Assembly (NCBI RefSeq): GCF_026339875.1
Contig: NZ_JAPEPZ010000001.1
Span: 6,696,001-6,760,000, forward strand
Direction: 5' to 3'
Source of the DNA: Streptomyces sp. NBC_01571
Lineage (GTDB): Bacteria; Actinomycetota; Actinomycetes; Streptomycetales; Streptomycetaceae
DNA: 64,000 nucleotides
Each line of letters opens with the position of its first letter. Position 1 is the first letter of the stretch. This document shows positions 53,809-63,465 of this stretch, in pieces. Both the position numbers and the translations under genes were made by a program. The notes beneath the pieces were generated by a model that was not told the origin of the DNA, made no database searches, and saw only the letters and a program-made list of their open reading frames with translations.

Positions 53809-54597
53809 CTACAGCACCTTCGACAGGAACGACTTGGTGCGGTCGTGCTGAGGGTTCGTCAGCACCTCCCGCGGGTGGCCGGACTCGACCACCACACCGT
53901 CGTCCATGAAGACCAGCGAGTCGCCGACCTCGCGGGCGAAACCCATCTCGTGGGTGACGACGATCATCGTCATGCCGTCCTCCGCGAGGTCCCGCATGAC
54001 GTCGAGGACCTCGCCGACGAGTTCCGGGTCGAGCGCGGACGTCGGCTCGTCGAAGAGCATCAGCTTGGGCTCCATCGCCAGCGCACGGGCGATGGCGACG
54101 CGCTGCTGCTGACCGCCGGAGAGCTGTGCGGGGTAGTGGCCGGTCCGGTCACCCAGACCGACCCGGTCCAGCAGCCGCTGTGCGCGCTCCCGGGCAACGG
54201 CCTTGCTCTCGCCCTTGACCTGAAGGGGCGCCTCCATGACGTTCTCCAGCGCCGTCATGTGCGGGAAGAGGTTGAAGCGCTGGAACACCATGCCGATGTC
54301 CCGCCGCTGGGCCGCCACCTCACGCTCTTTCAGCTCGTAGAGCTTGTCGCCCTTCTGGCGGTAGCCGACGAGCTGGCCATCGACCGACAGCCGGCCGGCG
54401 CTGATCTTCTCCAGGTGGTTGATGCACCGCAGGAAGGTCGACTTGCCGGAGCCGGACGGGCCGATCAGACAGAACACCTCACGCGGATTCACCTCCAGGT
54501 CGATGCCCTTGAGGATGTGCGCGAGCCCGAAGGACTTGTGCACGCCCTCGGCCTTGACCATCGGCCGACCGCTTGTGCTCTTGCTGAGGTCACTCAT
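53809..54597 (-). CDS. Polar amino-acid ABC transporter ATPase
   Basis: 262 residues. Walker [10 protein letters not shown], signature [15 protein letters not shown], Walker [14 protein letters not shown] and the switch His (VVTHEM). Typical GlnQ-type ATPase. Last gene of the operon binding protein - permease - ATPase; its start overlaps the permease stop (ATGA). Confidence 0.94.
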   Translation of the reverse strand: MSDLSKSTSGRPMVKAEGVHKSFGLAHILKGIDLEVNPREVFCLIGPSGSGKSTFLRCINHLEKISAGRLSVDGQLVGYRQKGDKLYELKEREVAAQRRDIGMVFQRFNLFPHMTALENVMEAPLQVKGESKAVARERAQRLLDRVGLGDRTGHYPAQLSGGQQQRVAIARALAMEPKLMLFDEPTSALDPELVGEVLDVMRDLAEDGMTMIVVTHEMGFAREVGDSLVFMDDGVVVESGHPREVLTNPQHDRTKSFLSKVL

Positions 54598-55523
54598 CGG
54601 GCCACCTCCGGGCGGCGGAACGAACCGAACTGACGGAGGTTCTTCCTGAGGCGCTGCAGCGGTGTCGGCGGCAGGTTGCGCGACGAACCGCGGGCGTAAC
54701 GGCGCTCCAGGTAGTACTGGAAGACACTGAAGACGCTGGTCAGGATCAAGTACCAAATGGATGCCACAAGGAACATCTCGACGACCGCCAGTGAGGTGCT
54801 GGAGATGTCCTGGGCCCGTTTGATGAGTTCGTTGAACTGCACGGCGTAGGCGAGCGACGACGTCTTCAGCATGTTGATGAACTCGTTGCCGGTGGGCGGG
54901 ACGATCACCCGCATCGCCTGCGGGAGGACGATCCGCCGCAGTGTCTTGCCCTGGGTCATGCCCAGGGCGTGCGACGCCTCCGTCTGACCCTCGTCCACGG
55001 ACTGGATGCCGGCCCGGACGATCTCCGACATGTACGCGGCCTCGTTGAGGCCGAGACCGAGCAGGGCGGCCAGGAACGGGGTCATCACCTGGTTCATCTC
55101 GTCCTTGTAGAACCCCAGGTTGAGGATGGGGAACACCAGCGAGATGTTGTACCAGAGGAGCAGTTGCACCAGCACCGGGGTGCCGCGGAAGAACCAGACG
55201 TAGAACCAGCCCACGGTGCTGGTGACCGGGTTCGACGACATCCGCATCACGGCGAGGATCACGCCGAGGACGAGTCCGACCACCATGGCGAGCACGGAGA
55301 TGTACAGCGTGTGCCAGACGCCGGACAGGATGGTCCCGTCCGTCAGGTAGTCCGGGATGATGCCGTAGTTGATGTTCGCGTTGGAGAACGCGATCCCGAT
55401 CAGCACCAGCACGGCGATGACCGCCGCGCCGGCCACCCAGCGGCCGTAGTGGCGCACCGGGATGGCCTTGATCTGCTCCGGCGGCAGTGAGGACGCCGGA
55501 GTCTTGTCGACAGTGTCAGTCAC
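54594..55523 (-). CDS. Polar amino-acid ABC transporter permease
   Basis: 309 residues. An N-terminal cytoplasmic stretch, then about five membrane segments. The EAA-type loop is [29 protein letters not shown], characteristic of the His/Glu/Gln permease family. A basic C-terminal extension ([16 protein letters not shown]...) is longer than usual. GTG start with the ribosome-binding region in the short gap after the binding-protein gene. No second permease is present, so it probably works as a homodimer. Confidence 0.93.
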   Translation of the reverse strand: MTDTVDKTPASSLPPEQIKAIPVRHYGRWVAGAAVIAVLVLIGIAFSNANINYGIIPDYLTDGTILSGVWHTLYISVLAMVVGLVLGVILAVMRMSSNPVTSTVGWFYVWFFRGTPVLVQLLLWYNISLVFPILNLGFYKDEMNQVMTPFLAALLGLGLNEAAYMSEIVRAGIQSVDEGQTEASHALGMTQGKTLRRIVLPQAMRVIVPPTGNEFINMLKTSSLAYAVQFNELIKRAQDISSTSLAVVEMFLVASIWYLILTSVFSVFQYYLERRYARGSSRNLPPTPLQRLRKNLRQFGSFRRPEVAR

Positions 55524-55554
55524 AGTGACTGCCCTTCAGTGTTGCGCCGGGCCG

Positions 55555-56520
55555 TCAGGAGCCGCCGTTGATCTTCGACGAGGTCACGGCGCCGTCCGTG
55601 ACGTTCCACTTCTCCATGATCTTCGTGTATTCGCCGTTCTTGATGATCGCGTCCAGGGCGGCCTGGAGGGCGTCGCGGAGCTGGGTGCTCTCCTTGCTGA
55701 TGCCGATGCCGTACGGGCCGGCCTCGATCTGGTCGCCGACGACCTCGAAGTCCTTGCCGCCACCGGAGGTCTTCGCGTTGTAGGCCGCGACCGGGAAGTC
55801 GTTCAGGTCGGCGACGGACGCGCCCTGCTTGAGACGGAGCAGAGCCTCGGGGTCGGTGTCGAAGGTCTGCAGCGTGATGGCCTTCTTGCCGTCCTTCTTG
55901 CACTTCGTGCTCTGCGCCTTGGCGATGCCCTCGGACGTGGTGCCCTGCTGCAGGGCCACGACCTTGCCGCACAGGTCGTCCAGGGACTTGATGCCCTTGG
56001 GGTTGCCCTTCTGGACGAGGATCGATGTGCCGGCGGTGAAGTAGTCGACGAAGTCGATGCCGTTGCCGACCTTCTTACCGGTGTCCGAGTCGATGCCGTT
56101 CTGCCGGTCCTTCGTGTCATTCATCGCGGACATGATCACGTTGAACCGCTTGGCCTGCAGACCGACGATGAGCTGCGCGAACTTGCCGTTCTGGAAGTCG
56201 ACCTTGACGCCCAGCTGCTTGCCCAGGGCGTCCGCGATGTCGGGGTCGATGCCGACGGCCTTGCCGCCCTGCATGTACTCGACCGGCGGATAGGCGATGT
56301 CGGAGCCGACCTTGATGACGCCCGCGTCCCGGATGTCCTTGGGGAGCTTGCCGGCGAGCGGCGCCGAGGACGACGACGTGTCCGAGCTGCTGCTGTCGCT
56401 GCTCTTGTCCGTCTGGTCACCGCAGCCGGTGAGAACCAGGGCCCCGGCGACCGCGATCGCACCGACCGCTGCTATCCGGGACTGCGCGGCCGTCGTACGA
56501 CGGGTGGTGCTTGCGGTCAT
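55555..56520 (-). CDS. Amino-acid ABC transporter substrate-binding lipoprotein
   Basis: 321 residues. Signal with lipobox VLTGC (Cys at about 33), a Ser/Asp-rich linker, then a family-3 periplasmic-binding domain: IKVGSDIAYPPVEYMQGGKAVGIDPDIADALGKQLG and the second half with EVVGDQIEAGPYGIGISKES. First gene of the three-gene importer; ligand (glutamate, glutamine or another polar amino acid) cannot be deduced. Confidence 0.93.
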   Translation of the reverse strand: MTASTTRRTTAAQSRIAAVGAIAVAGALVLTGCGDQTDKSSDSSSSDTSSSSAPLAGKLPKDIRDAGVIKVGSDIAYPPVEYMQGGKAVGIDPDIADALGKQLGVKVDFQNGKFAQLIVGLQAKRFNVIMSAMNDTKDRQNGIDSDTGKKVGNGIDFVDYFTAGTSILVQKGNPKGIKSLDDLCGKVVALQQGTTSEGIAKAQSTKCKKDGKKAITLQTFDTDPEALLRLKQGASVADLNDFPVAAYNAKTSGGGKDFEVVGDQIEAGPYGIGISKESTQLRDALQAALDAIIKNGEYTKIMEKWNVTDGAVTSSKINGGS

Positions 56521-57061
56521 GGTGGGTGCCTCCGGCGGATGAGGGAGTTGCCGATGGGTCGACGAGAACACACACCTTTGGGTGTCGCGACCTCGTGTGA
56601 TGACGGCATCTTGCCATTCGGATTGCGCCCTTCAGAGGACTCGCTATGTCAAAATCGGATAACGGGTGACCCCCGGACCAACACTGGGTGCCCGGGTCGG
56701 GCCGGATCCTGTGCGGGAATCCTCCCTTTCGGCCGGAAGATCTTCGGTGCACCTCCGGATGCGGACCGCCACGACTCCGCGCTTGCGACGACATGACGTC
56801 AAATCCTGGACTTGTCCACATATTCGGGTATGAGTCATGTCACCGGCGTGTGAGCTTCGCGTTATGGGCTCGTCCTCGGCACAGTCCGTCCGGTAAGAAG
56901 GTTCTTTACACCCCTCATCCGGGGCTCAGGGCGCGTGTGCGGCGCGCCCGTCGCGTATCCGCCCGTACGCAACCACGGCGGCAGGGCATACGCGGTGCCC
57001 GCCCACCCCTCAACCAGGAGTGGTCACCCTCAATCAATGAAGACTTAAGGGGTAAAACAAA
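56521..57061. other. Gap between the ABC operon and malic enzyme
   Basis: No gene supported on either strand. It must contain the divergent promoters of the ABC operon and the malic enzyme gene. Composition is relatively AT-rich around 56640-56660, 56780-56830 and 56890-56920. Confidence 0.5.
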
Positions 57062-58309
<1,248 letters not shown>

Positions 58310-58577
58310 GGTGAGCGGTTCGGCACCGTTTCGCTCGTGAGCGGTTCGCGAGCCGCGTGAGCGTGGTTCGAGGGCGGCTTCACGCGTTTCGGTGCCGTTC
58401 GAGAGCGGATTCTGTGGCCTCGCCGGGTTGTGCCCCCGGCGGGGCCTCTTCCTTTGCCCGGGCACTGGGCCGTACGGATGGTTCTCGGGGCGATCCGGTA
58501 CGGGTGTGAGGTGGGCCGCGGGACGGGCGGGACGCGTGTCACAGCGGGACGTGGTTCCGCGGCGCGGGGGCGGAGCC

Positions 58578-58583
58578 TATCGT
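58578..58583 (+). promoter_or_regulatory. -10 element of a leaderless dehydrogenase mRNA
   Basis: TATCGT with 7 bases to the ATG at 58591. The preceding 58310-58570 gap holds GC-rich DNA without a gene. Confidence 0.55.
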
Positions 58584-58590
58584 CAAGGTC

Positions 58591-59556
58591 ATGTTCGCTG
58601 CCTACGCCGCTCGCATTGACCGTGACCAGCCGCTCAACGGCCTGGAGTTGGGGGAGCGCCCGGCCCCCGAGCAGAGGCCCGGCTGGACGACCGTGAACGT
58701 CAGGGCCGCGTCCCTGAACCACCACGACCTCTGGTCCCTCCGGGGAGTGGGCCTCGCCGAGGACAAGCTGCCGATGATCCTCGGTTGCGACGCGGCCGGC
58801 GTCGACGAGGACGGCAACGAGGTCGTCCTTCACTCCGTCATCGGGCAGACGGGGCACGGGGTCGGCCCCGAGGAGCCCCGGTCGATCCTCACCGAGCGCT
58901 ACCAGGGAACCTTCGCCGAGCAGGTCGCGGTTCCGGCGTGGAACGTCCTCCCGAAGCCCAAGGAGCTCTCGTTCGAGGAGGCCGCCTGCCTGCCGACGGC
59001 GTGGCTGACGGCGTACCGCATGCTCTTCACCAACGCCGGGGTGCGGCCGGGCGACTCGGTCCTCGTGCAGGGGGCCGGCGGGGGTGTCGCGACCGCCGCG
59101 ATCGTGCTCGGTAAGGCCGCCGGGCTGAGGGTCTTCGCGACGAGCCGTGACGAGGCCAGGCGCAAGCGGGCCGTCGAACTCGGGGCCGTGGAGGCGCTGG
59201 AGTCCGGCGCGCGGCTGCCGCAGCGGGTGGACGCCGTCATCGAGACGGTGGGCGCGGCCACGTGGTCGCACAGCATCAAGTCGCTGCGGCCCGGCGGCAC
59301 GCTGGTGATCTCGGGCGCGACGAGCGGGGACCGTCCCGCGCACGCCGAGCTGACCCGGATCTTCTTCCTGGAGCTCAAGGTCGTCGGCTCCACGATGGGC
59401 ACCAGGGACGAGCTGGAGGATCTGCTGTCCTTCTGTGCCGCCACCGGGGTGCGGCCCGTCATCGACGAGGTGCTGCCGCTCGATCGGGCCCGGGAGGGGT
59501 TCGAGCGGATCGCGGCGGGTGATCAGTTCGGGAAGATCGTTCTCACGGTGGGCTGA
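58591..59556 (+). CDS. Zinc-type alcohol dehydrogenase / quinone oxidoreductase family protein
   Basis: 321 residues, MDR superfamily. N-terminal catalytic fold with LGCDAAGVDEDGNEV, and Rossmann motif SVLVQGAGGGVATAAIVLGKAAGLRVFATSR (GAGGGV). The Cys/His zinc ligands of true alcohol dehydrogenases are not obvious, suggesting a zinc-free quinone-oxidoreductase-like reductase. Probably NADPH-dependent. Leaderless promoter. Confidence 0.87.
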   Translation: MFAAYAARIDRDQPLNGLELGERPAPEQRPGWTTVNVRAASLNHHDLWSLRGVGLAEDKLPMILGCDAAGVDEDGNEVVLHSVIGQTGHGVGPEEPRSILTERYQGTFAEQVAVPAWNVLPKPKELSFEEAACLPTAWLTAYRMLFTNAGVRPGDSVLVQGAGGGVATAAIVLGKAAGLRVFATSRDEARRKRAVELGAVEALESGARLPQRVDAVIETVGAATWSHSIKSLRPGGTLVISGATSGDRPAHAELTRIFFLELKVVGSTMGTRDELEDLLSFCAATGVRPVIDEVLPLDRAREGFERIAAGDQFGKIVLTVG

Positions 59557-59644
59557 GGTCCACCCGGCCGGGTGGACCGGGTGCAGGAACGTGGTGGCCG
59601 CGGCGGGCCCGGGAGTCTCCGGGTCCGCCGTTCCGCATACGGGT

Positions 59645-59687
59645 GTCAACTTTGATTGACGGAAGGCGTCTGTCAATGTAGGTTGAC
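59645..59687 (+). promoter_or_regulatory. Promoter covered by two GTCAA-N6-TTGAC palindromes
   Basis: Copies at 59645-59660 and 59672-59687. The first contains the -35 (TTGACG, 59656-59661); the second overlaps the -10 (TAGGTT, 59679-59684) with a 17-base spacer between them. The -10 ends 6 bases before the ATG at 59691, so the mRNA is leaderless. The layout predicts tight repression by a dimeric HTH protein. Confidence 0.82.
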
Positions 59688-59690
59688 GTC

Positions 59691-59900
59691 ATGACCGAAG
59701 CAACGGATCTCGCCGAGCGTGCGGGTGACCGCGATCCGCGGATCGGGCTGCGGGCGGTCTCCGCGCTGCGGAGGCTGCTGGAGCAGCTGGAGGCGGTACA
59801 GGTGCGCAGCGCGCGCCATCAGGGCTGGTCGTGGCAGGAGATCGCCGCGGAACTCGGAGTGAGCAGGCAGGCCGTGCACAAGAAGTACGGGAGGCAGTGA
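59691..59900 (+). CDS. Small helix-turn-helix protein, probable autorepressor
   Basis: 69 residues. A helical N-terminus (about 20-45, ALRRLLEQLEAVQVRSARHQG) and a C-terminal HTH (SWQEIAAELGVSRQAVHKKYG). Stop and next start overlap by one base (TGATG), so it is coupled to the Clp-N gene. The two palindromes over its promoter are the obvious target. Confidence 0.87.
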   Translation: MTEATDLAERAGDRDPRIGLRAVSALRRLLEQLEAVQVRSARHQGWSWQEIAAELGVSRQAVHKKYGRQ

Positions 59901-60466
59901 TGTTCGAGCGTTTCACGAAGGATGCCCGGGCCGTGGTCGAGGGCGCGGTGGGGTACTCCGAGCGGGCGGGAGCCGAGGCGGTGGACGAGGAGCACATGCT
60001 CCTCGCCCTGCTGGACCGGGAGGGCAGCCGCGGCTCGTTCGCGCTCGCTTCGCTCGGCGCGGCCGAACGCCGCGGCTCGGTGGAACGGGCGCTTGCCGAG
60101 ACGCGTCGACGGGGTGGGCTCTCCCGCGCCGAGACGGAGGCGCTGTCCGGGCTCGGCATCGACGTCTCGGAGATCGTCTCCCGGGTGGAAGAGGCCCATG
60201 GGGTCGGGGCGTTGGAGACGGGGAAGCGGGGCGGAGCCGGCCGGCGGTCCGGACGCCGGCCGTTCACCCACGGGGCCAAGGAGACGCTGACGCAGTCGCT
60301 TCGCCTGGCGCTCGCCCGCCAGGACCGGCACATCGGTGACGAGCATCTGCTGATGGCCCTGACCGTCCGGCCCGGTGTGCTCGCGGAGGTGCTCGCCGAT
60401 CACGGGGTCACGTACGAGACGGTGACCCGTGTGCTCTACGGCGGCGGGGAGGCCAAGGCGGGCTGA
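59900..60466 (+). CDS. Clp N-terminal-domain protein (no ATPase domain)
   Basis: 188 residues with two Clp-N repeats: MFERFTKDARAVVEGAVGYSERAG...EEHMLLALLDREGSRG at the start, and FTHGAKETLTQSLRLALARQDRHIGDEHLLMALTVRPGV after about 120. The AAA+ modules of ClpA/ClpC are absent, so it cannot unfold proteins itself; it may bind substrates or adaptors, or be a ClpS/Clp-like decoy. Operon partner of the HTH gene. Role unknown, inferred stress-related. Confidence 0.88.
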   Translation: MFERFTKDARAVVEGAVGYSERAGAEAVDEEHMLLALLDREGSRGSFALASLGAAERRGSVERALAETRRRGGLSRAETEALSGLGIDVSEIVSRVEEAHGVGALETGKRGGAGRRSGRRPFTHGAKETLTQSLRLALARQDRHIGDEHLLMALTVRPGVLAEVLADHGVTYETVTRVLYGGGEAKAG

Positions 60467-60475
60467 GGCGGCTGC

Positions 60476-60496
60476 GGGGGACCTCCGTGGTCCCCC
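60476..60496. terminator. Terminator between Clp-N gene and PadR gene
   Basis: Eight-base perfect arms (60476-60483 and 60489-60496), 5-base loop, just after the Clp-N stop and before the convergent PadR gene. A second GC hairpin follows at about 60497-60540. Confidence 0.7.
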
Positions 60497-60551
60497 GGCC
60501 GGAACTCGGGCATCCCGGACTGTCCGGGAGATCCCCGGGCGCCACCGCCGG

Positions 60552-61640
60552 TCAGCTCTTCGGTGTCCGCAACGCGGCCGCGATGTGTGCCGCCGCCGCC
60601 GACAGGTGACGGCGGGTCGCGAGGAGCTGGTCCTCCGTCACCCCGTGGTCCCGGGCCGCGTCGCGGATGTCGTCGCGGAACCGGTCGAGGAGGCGGTCGA
60701 GGTCGCGGGCGGGGTCGCCGGTGGAGCTCTCGTGGGCCCAGGAGGGTTCGTAGCCGGCCGGGAAGTCGTCCGGGGTGGCCGAGTAGTCGGGTTCCGGAGC
60801 GCGCGCCGAGCCGGATTCCGCCGTGCTCGGGCGGCCGGTGTCCTTTCCGAAGGACTTGCCGAACTCACCCCCGAAGGTCTTGCCGAAGTCACCGAACTCC
60901 TTGGCGAGTTCGGTGAGGCCCTCGCGGACCCCCGTCGGCCAGTCCCCACGCGCGAAGTGGTCCTGGACCTGGTCCTGGACCCGCTTGGCCATGCGCTGCA
61001 TCTCTTCCTGGGCCTGCGCGCGGACCCTCTCCTGTGCCTCCTTGGCCTGGCGGCGGGCCCGCTGGGCCTCGTCGCGGGCCCGCCGGCTCTCGTCCTTCGC
61101 GCGCCGGGCCTGCTCCTTCCACTCCTGCTTGACGCGCCGCATCTCCTCCTTCGCGACCCGCCACGACTCCTTGTCGCGGTGGTCCCCGAAGTCCCCGAAG
61201 CCGCCCGCGGGGCCTTCATGCTCCGTGGCGTCGCCGGCGTGGCCGTTGCCGCGCCGGGCTTCCGTGGCCGCCGCCCGCATCTCGCGGCGCAGATCGCCCG
61301 CGGCGCCCCGCACGTCGGCGCGGATCTCCGCGGCGAGCTCCGCGACCGACTCGCGGATCTCCAGCTCCAGATCGGCCAGTTCGCCGCTGCGGTCGGCCAG
61401 TTCGGCGCGGCCCGCGTCGGTGATCGCGTACACCTTGCGGCCGCCCTCGGTGGTGTGGGTGACCAGTCCCTCGGCCTCCAGCTTGGAGAGCCGCGGATAG
61501 ACGGTGCCCGCCGAGGGCGCGTACAGCCCCTGGAAGCGCTCCTCCAGGAGGCGGATCACCTCGTATCCGTGTCGCGGGGCCTCGTCCAGCAGCTTCAGCA
61601 GGTAGAGGCGCAGACGGCCGTGGGCGAAGACGGGAGGCAT
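60552..61640 (-). CDS. PadR-family regulator with long charged extension
   Basis: 362 residues. N-terminal PadR winged helix (about 1-90: LYLLKLLDEAPRHGYEVIRLLEERF, GTVYPRLSKLEAEGLV). It is followed by a very long highly charged region rich in Arg/Glu/Ala/Gln (about 95-250), likely coiled coil, and a disordered Gly/Ser/Pro tail with a helical end. Typical PadR proteins are about 110-180 residues, so this is unusually long. It follows the DUF4097 gene after one base and probably autoregulates from the AT-rich site upstream of that gene. Confidence 0.88.
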   Translation of the reverse strand: MPPVFAHGRLRLYLLKLLDEAPRHGYEVIRLLEERFQGLYAPSAGTVYPRLSKLEAEGLVTHTTEGGRKVYAITDAGRAELADRSGELADLELEIRESVAELAAEIRADVRGAAGDLRREMRAAATEARRGNGHAGDATEHEGPAGGFGDFGDHRDKESWRVAKEEMRRVKQEWKEQARRAKDESRRARDEAQRARRQAKEAQERVRAQAQEEMQRMAKRVQDQVQDHFARGDWPTGVREGLTELAKEFGDFGKTFGGEFGKSFGKDTGRPSTAESGSARAPEPDYSATPDDFPAGYEPSWAHESSTGDPARDLDRLLDRFRDDIRDAARDHGVTEDQLLATRRHLSAAAAHIAAALRTPKS

Positions 61641-61641
61641 C

Positions 61642-62550
61642 TCAGAGCACCTTCTTGTCGGTCGGGCCGTCCGTGGAGTCGTCGGGCGAGCTGTCCTTCG
61701 CGTGCGCGGACGGTGACAGGTCCGGCTCGCGCGGCTCGTCCTCCGCCGGTGGCCTGCGGAGCAGGGCGATGGAGCCGGAGGCGGTCACCGCCCTCAGCTT
61801 GCCGTTGCCCGCGCCCAGCCGGCCGGTGATCTTCTTGGCGCCCCACTGGCCGGTCACCCGGAGGTCCTCGAAGGCGCTGGAGACGGTGCCGCTCGCGGTG
61901 TTTGCCTCCACGTCGGCGTCCGCCGGGTGCGGGAGACGGATGGCGATCTCGCCCGAGACGTTCGTCAGGCGCACGTCGGTGGGGGTGCCCGTGGGGTCGA
62001 GGTCGACGATCATCGAACCGCTCACCGAGTCGGCACGCACGGAGGAGCCCGAGGCCTCGACCACGGTCAGGTCGCCGGAGACGGAGTTGAAGCGGAGGTC
62101 GCCCGTGACGGCCTGGGCCTCCAGGCTGCCGGAGACGGTGTCCACCCGGACGGGGCCGGAGAGGCGTACGAGTGTCGTGTCGCCGGTGACGCCCTTGACC
62201 TCCACCCGGCCCTCCACGCCGGAGACCACGGCGGCGGCGCCGACCACGCCCACCTCGACATGCGTGCCCGCCGGGACGGCGAGCGAGACCACCGCGCTGC
62301 GGCGCCAGCCCTTGCTGTCGAGCCACTTGAGGAAGCCCTTCCAGGGCAGGTCCTCGTACGCCACGGTGAGCGTGCCGTCCCGCTGGGTCACCTGAAGCGG
62401 GGGCCCCTCCAGCTGGGAGACCTGGAGCCTCGCGGAACCCTCGTCGGTGCCCACGACGTTCACTGTTCCGTTGACGACGCGCACGTGCAGCGCCGTCACG
62501 GGGTCGTCGAAGGTGAGCTTCCCCGGCTCTGCGACGGACCACTCGGACAT
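61642..62550 (-). CDS. DUF4097 beta-helix-like protein
   Basis: 302 residues. Repeating valine/glycine/serine/threonine-rich beta strands (VRVDTVSGSLEAQAVTGDLRFNSVSGDLTVVEASGSSVRADSVSG..., in alternating units) typical of DUF4097 (polymer-forming/adhesin-like). No signal peptide; function unknown. Operon with the PadR gene. The C-terminus is hydrophilic (DSSPDDSTDGPTDKKVL). Confidence 0.88.
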   Translation of the reverse strand: MSEWSVAEPGKLTFDDPVTALHVRVVNGTVNVVGTDEGSARLQVSQLEGPPLQVTQRDGTLTVAYEDLPWKGFLKWLDSKGWRRSAVVSLAVPAGTHVEVGVVGAAAVVSGVEGRVEVKGVTGDTTLVRLSGPVRVDTVSGSLEAQAVTGDLRFNSVSGDLTVVEASGSSVRADSVSGSMIVDLDPTGTPTDVRLTNVSGEIAIRLPHPADADVEANTASGTVSSAFEDLRVTGQWGAKKITGRLGAGNGKLRAVTASGSIALLRRPPAEDEPREPDLSPSAHAKDSSPDDSTDGPTDKKVL

Positions 62551-62604
62551 GGTGCAGACCTCCAGACGACCGGTCCCGGACGGGCTCGGACACGGAATCG
62601 ACGC

Positions 62605-62645
62605 GCCATATCGCGTCTTCCGTCATTCACGATATATCGCGGATA
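62605..62645 (-). promoter_or_regulatory. Probable PadR operator upstream of DUF4097-padR
   Basis: ATATCGCG occurs twice (62608-62615 and 62634-62641, 26 bases apart); the second is part of the palindrome CGATATATCG (62630-62639). AT-rich, in the otherwise GC-rich control region 55-95 bases upstream of the operon start. Confidence 0.6.
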
Positions 62646-63172
62646 CGGAAAGTCAAGACACCTGTTTCGGTGAGATGCGGGATGCGGGGGACGCGGGATG
62701 CGGGGAGACGCGGAGACACGGTGGGACAGGGGGAGTGGCGAGGGGAGCGCGGGGCATGGTGAAGCGCCGCGGGGCGCGACCGCGGGAATGCGACAGCGGG
62801 TATGCGGGCGCGGAGGTGCGGGGACGCGGAGATGCGGGGTCACCCGGTGGACGCCGAGCGGAGCGGCAGGTCCCGAGGGCGGGCCCTGGCCGTACGCCGC
62901 CGAATCCGTCACAGGGTGTCGGCCGGATGGGCCACGGCCGGATGGGCCACGGCCGGGTGGGCATCGGCCGGGTGGGCCTCGGCCGGATGCCCCACGGTCC
63001 TCGCCGTGGGCTTCGCCTACTGAGGGCTGGGGGCACGCGCCGCCGCGGGACCGCGGCCGGACTCTCGTGACGGGGTCGCCGACGACGCGCTCGGGATCAC
63101 GTACGACCCGCGGCGCGCCCTCGACCGAAGGGCGGGAAGGAGGCCGTCACGCACGGCCGGACGCGACGGGAT
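62646..63172. other. Gene-free, repeat-rich stretch
   Basis: Frames are Arg/Gly/Pro-rich with no ribosome-binding sites. Contains degenerate GATGCGGGGACGCGG-type units (about 62675-62840) and five tandem 15-base units (62921-62995). I see no gene here. Confidence 0.6.
62921..62995. repeat. 15-bp tandem repeat, five copies
   Basis: Units at 62921, 62936, 62951, 62966 and 62981; the first two are identical (GGCCGGATGGGCCAC), the others differ at one to three positions. Fifteen is a multiple of three, but the flanks do not look coding. Confidence 0.85.
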
Positions 63173-63358
63173 CTACTCGTCGTCCTCGTCCTCGTCGTCC
63201 AGCCGTGCCAGCCACGTCGCCAGCCGCTCCACCGGTACCTCGAAGTCCGGGTTGAGGTCGACGAACGTGCGCAGCTGCTCGGCGAGCCACTCGAAGGTGA
63301 CCTCCTCCTCGCCGCGCCGCTTCTCCAGCTCCTCGATGCCACGGTCGGTGAAGTACAT
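63173..63358 (-). CDS. DUF6104 small protein
   Basis: 61 residues, acidic: MYFTDRGIEELEKRRGEEEVTF at the start, then EWLAEQLRTFVDLNPDFEVPVERLATWLARLDDEDEDDE. The pattern is that of DUF6104, a family conserved in Streptomyces of unknown function. The upstream region has a GGGAAAGGGAAAGGGA purine stretch serving as ribosome-binding site. Lies downstream of the dehydrogenase terminator. Confidence 0.82.
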   Translation of the reverse strand: MYFTDRGIEELEKRRGEEEVTFEWLAEQLRTFVDLNPDFEVPVERLATWLARLDDEDEDDE

Positions 63359-63401
63359 GGGCGGTGCTCCGGTCGGTGAAAGGGAAAGGGAAGGGAGATG
63401 C

Positions 63402-63437
63402 CGCGGGCCCGGCCCCCGAGAGGGAGCCGGGCCCGCG
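63402..63437 (-). terminator. Terminator after the 2-oxoglutarate dehydrogenase gene
   Basis: Twelve-base perfect arms (63402-63413 and 63426-63437), 12-base loop, 28 bases past the stop. Confidence 0.75.
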
Positions 63438-63465
63438 ACGACGTACGGGACGCCGGGTCCGAGAC

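Noticed and set aside
62921..62995. Tandem repeats as a CRISPR array
   Set aside because: Units are contiguous with no spacers and there are no cas genes.
62653..63036. Minus-strand frame with repeated RPTRPMP/RPWPIRP units
   Set aside because: Created by the 15-bp tandem repeat; no start site, no third-position GC bias, no known family.
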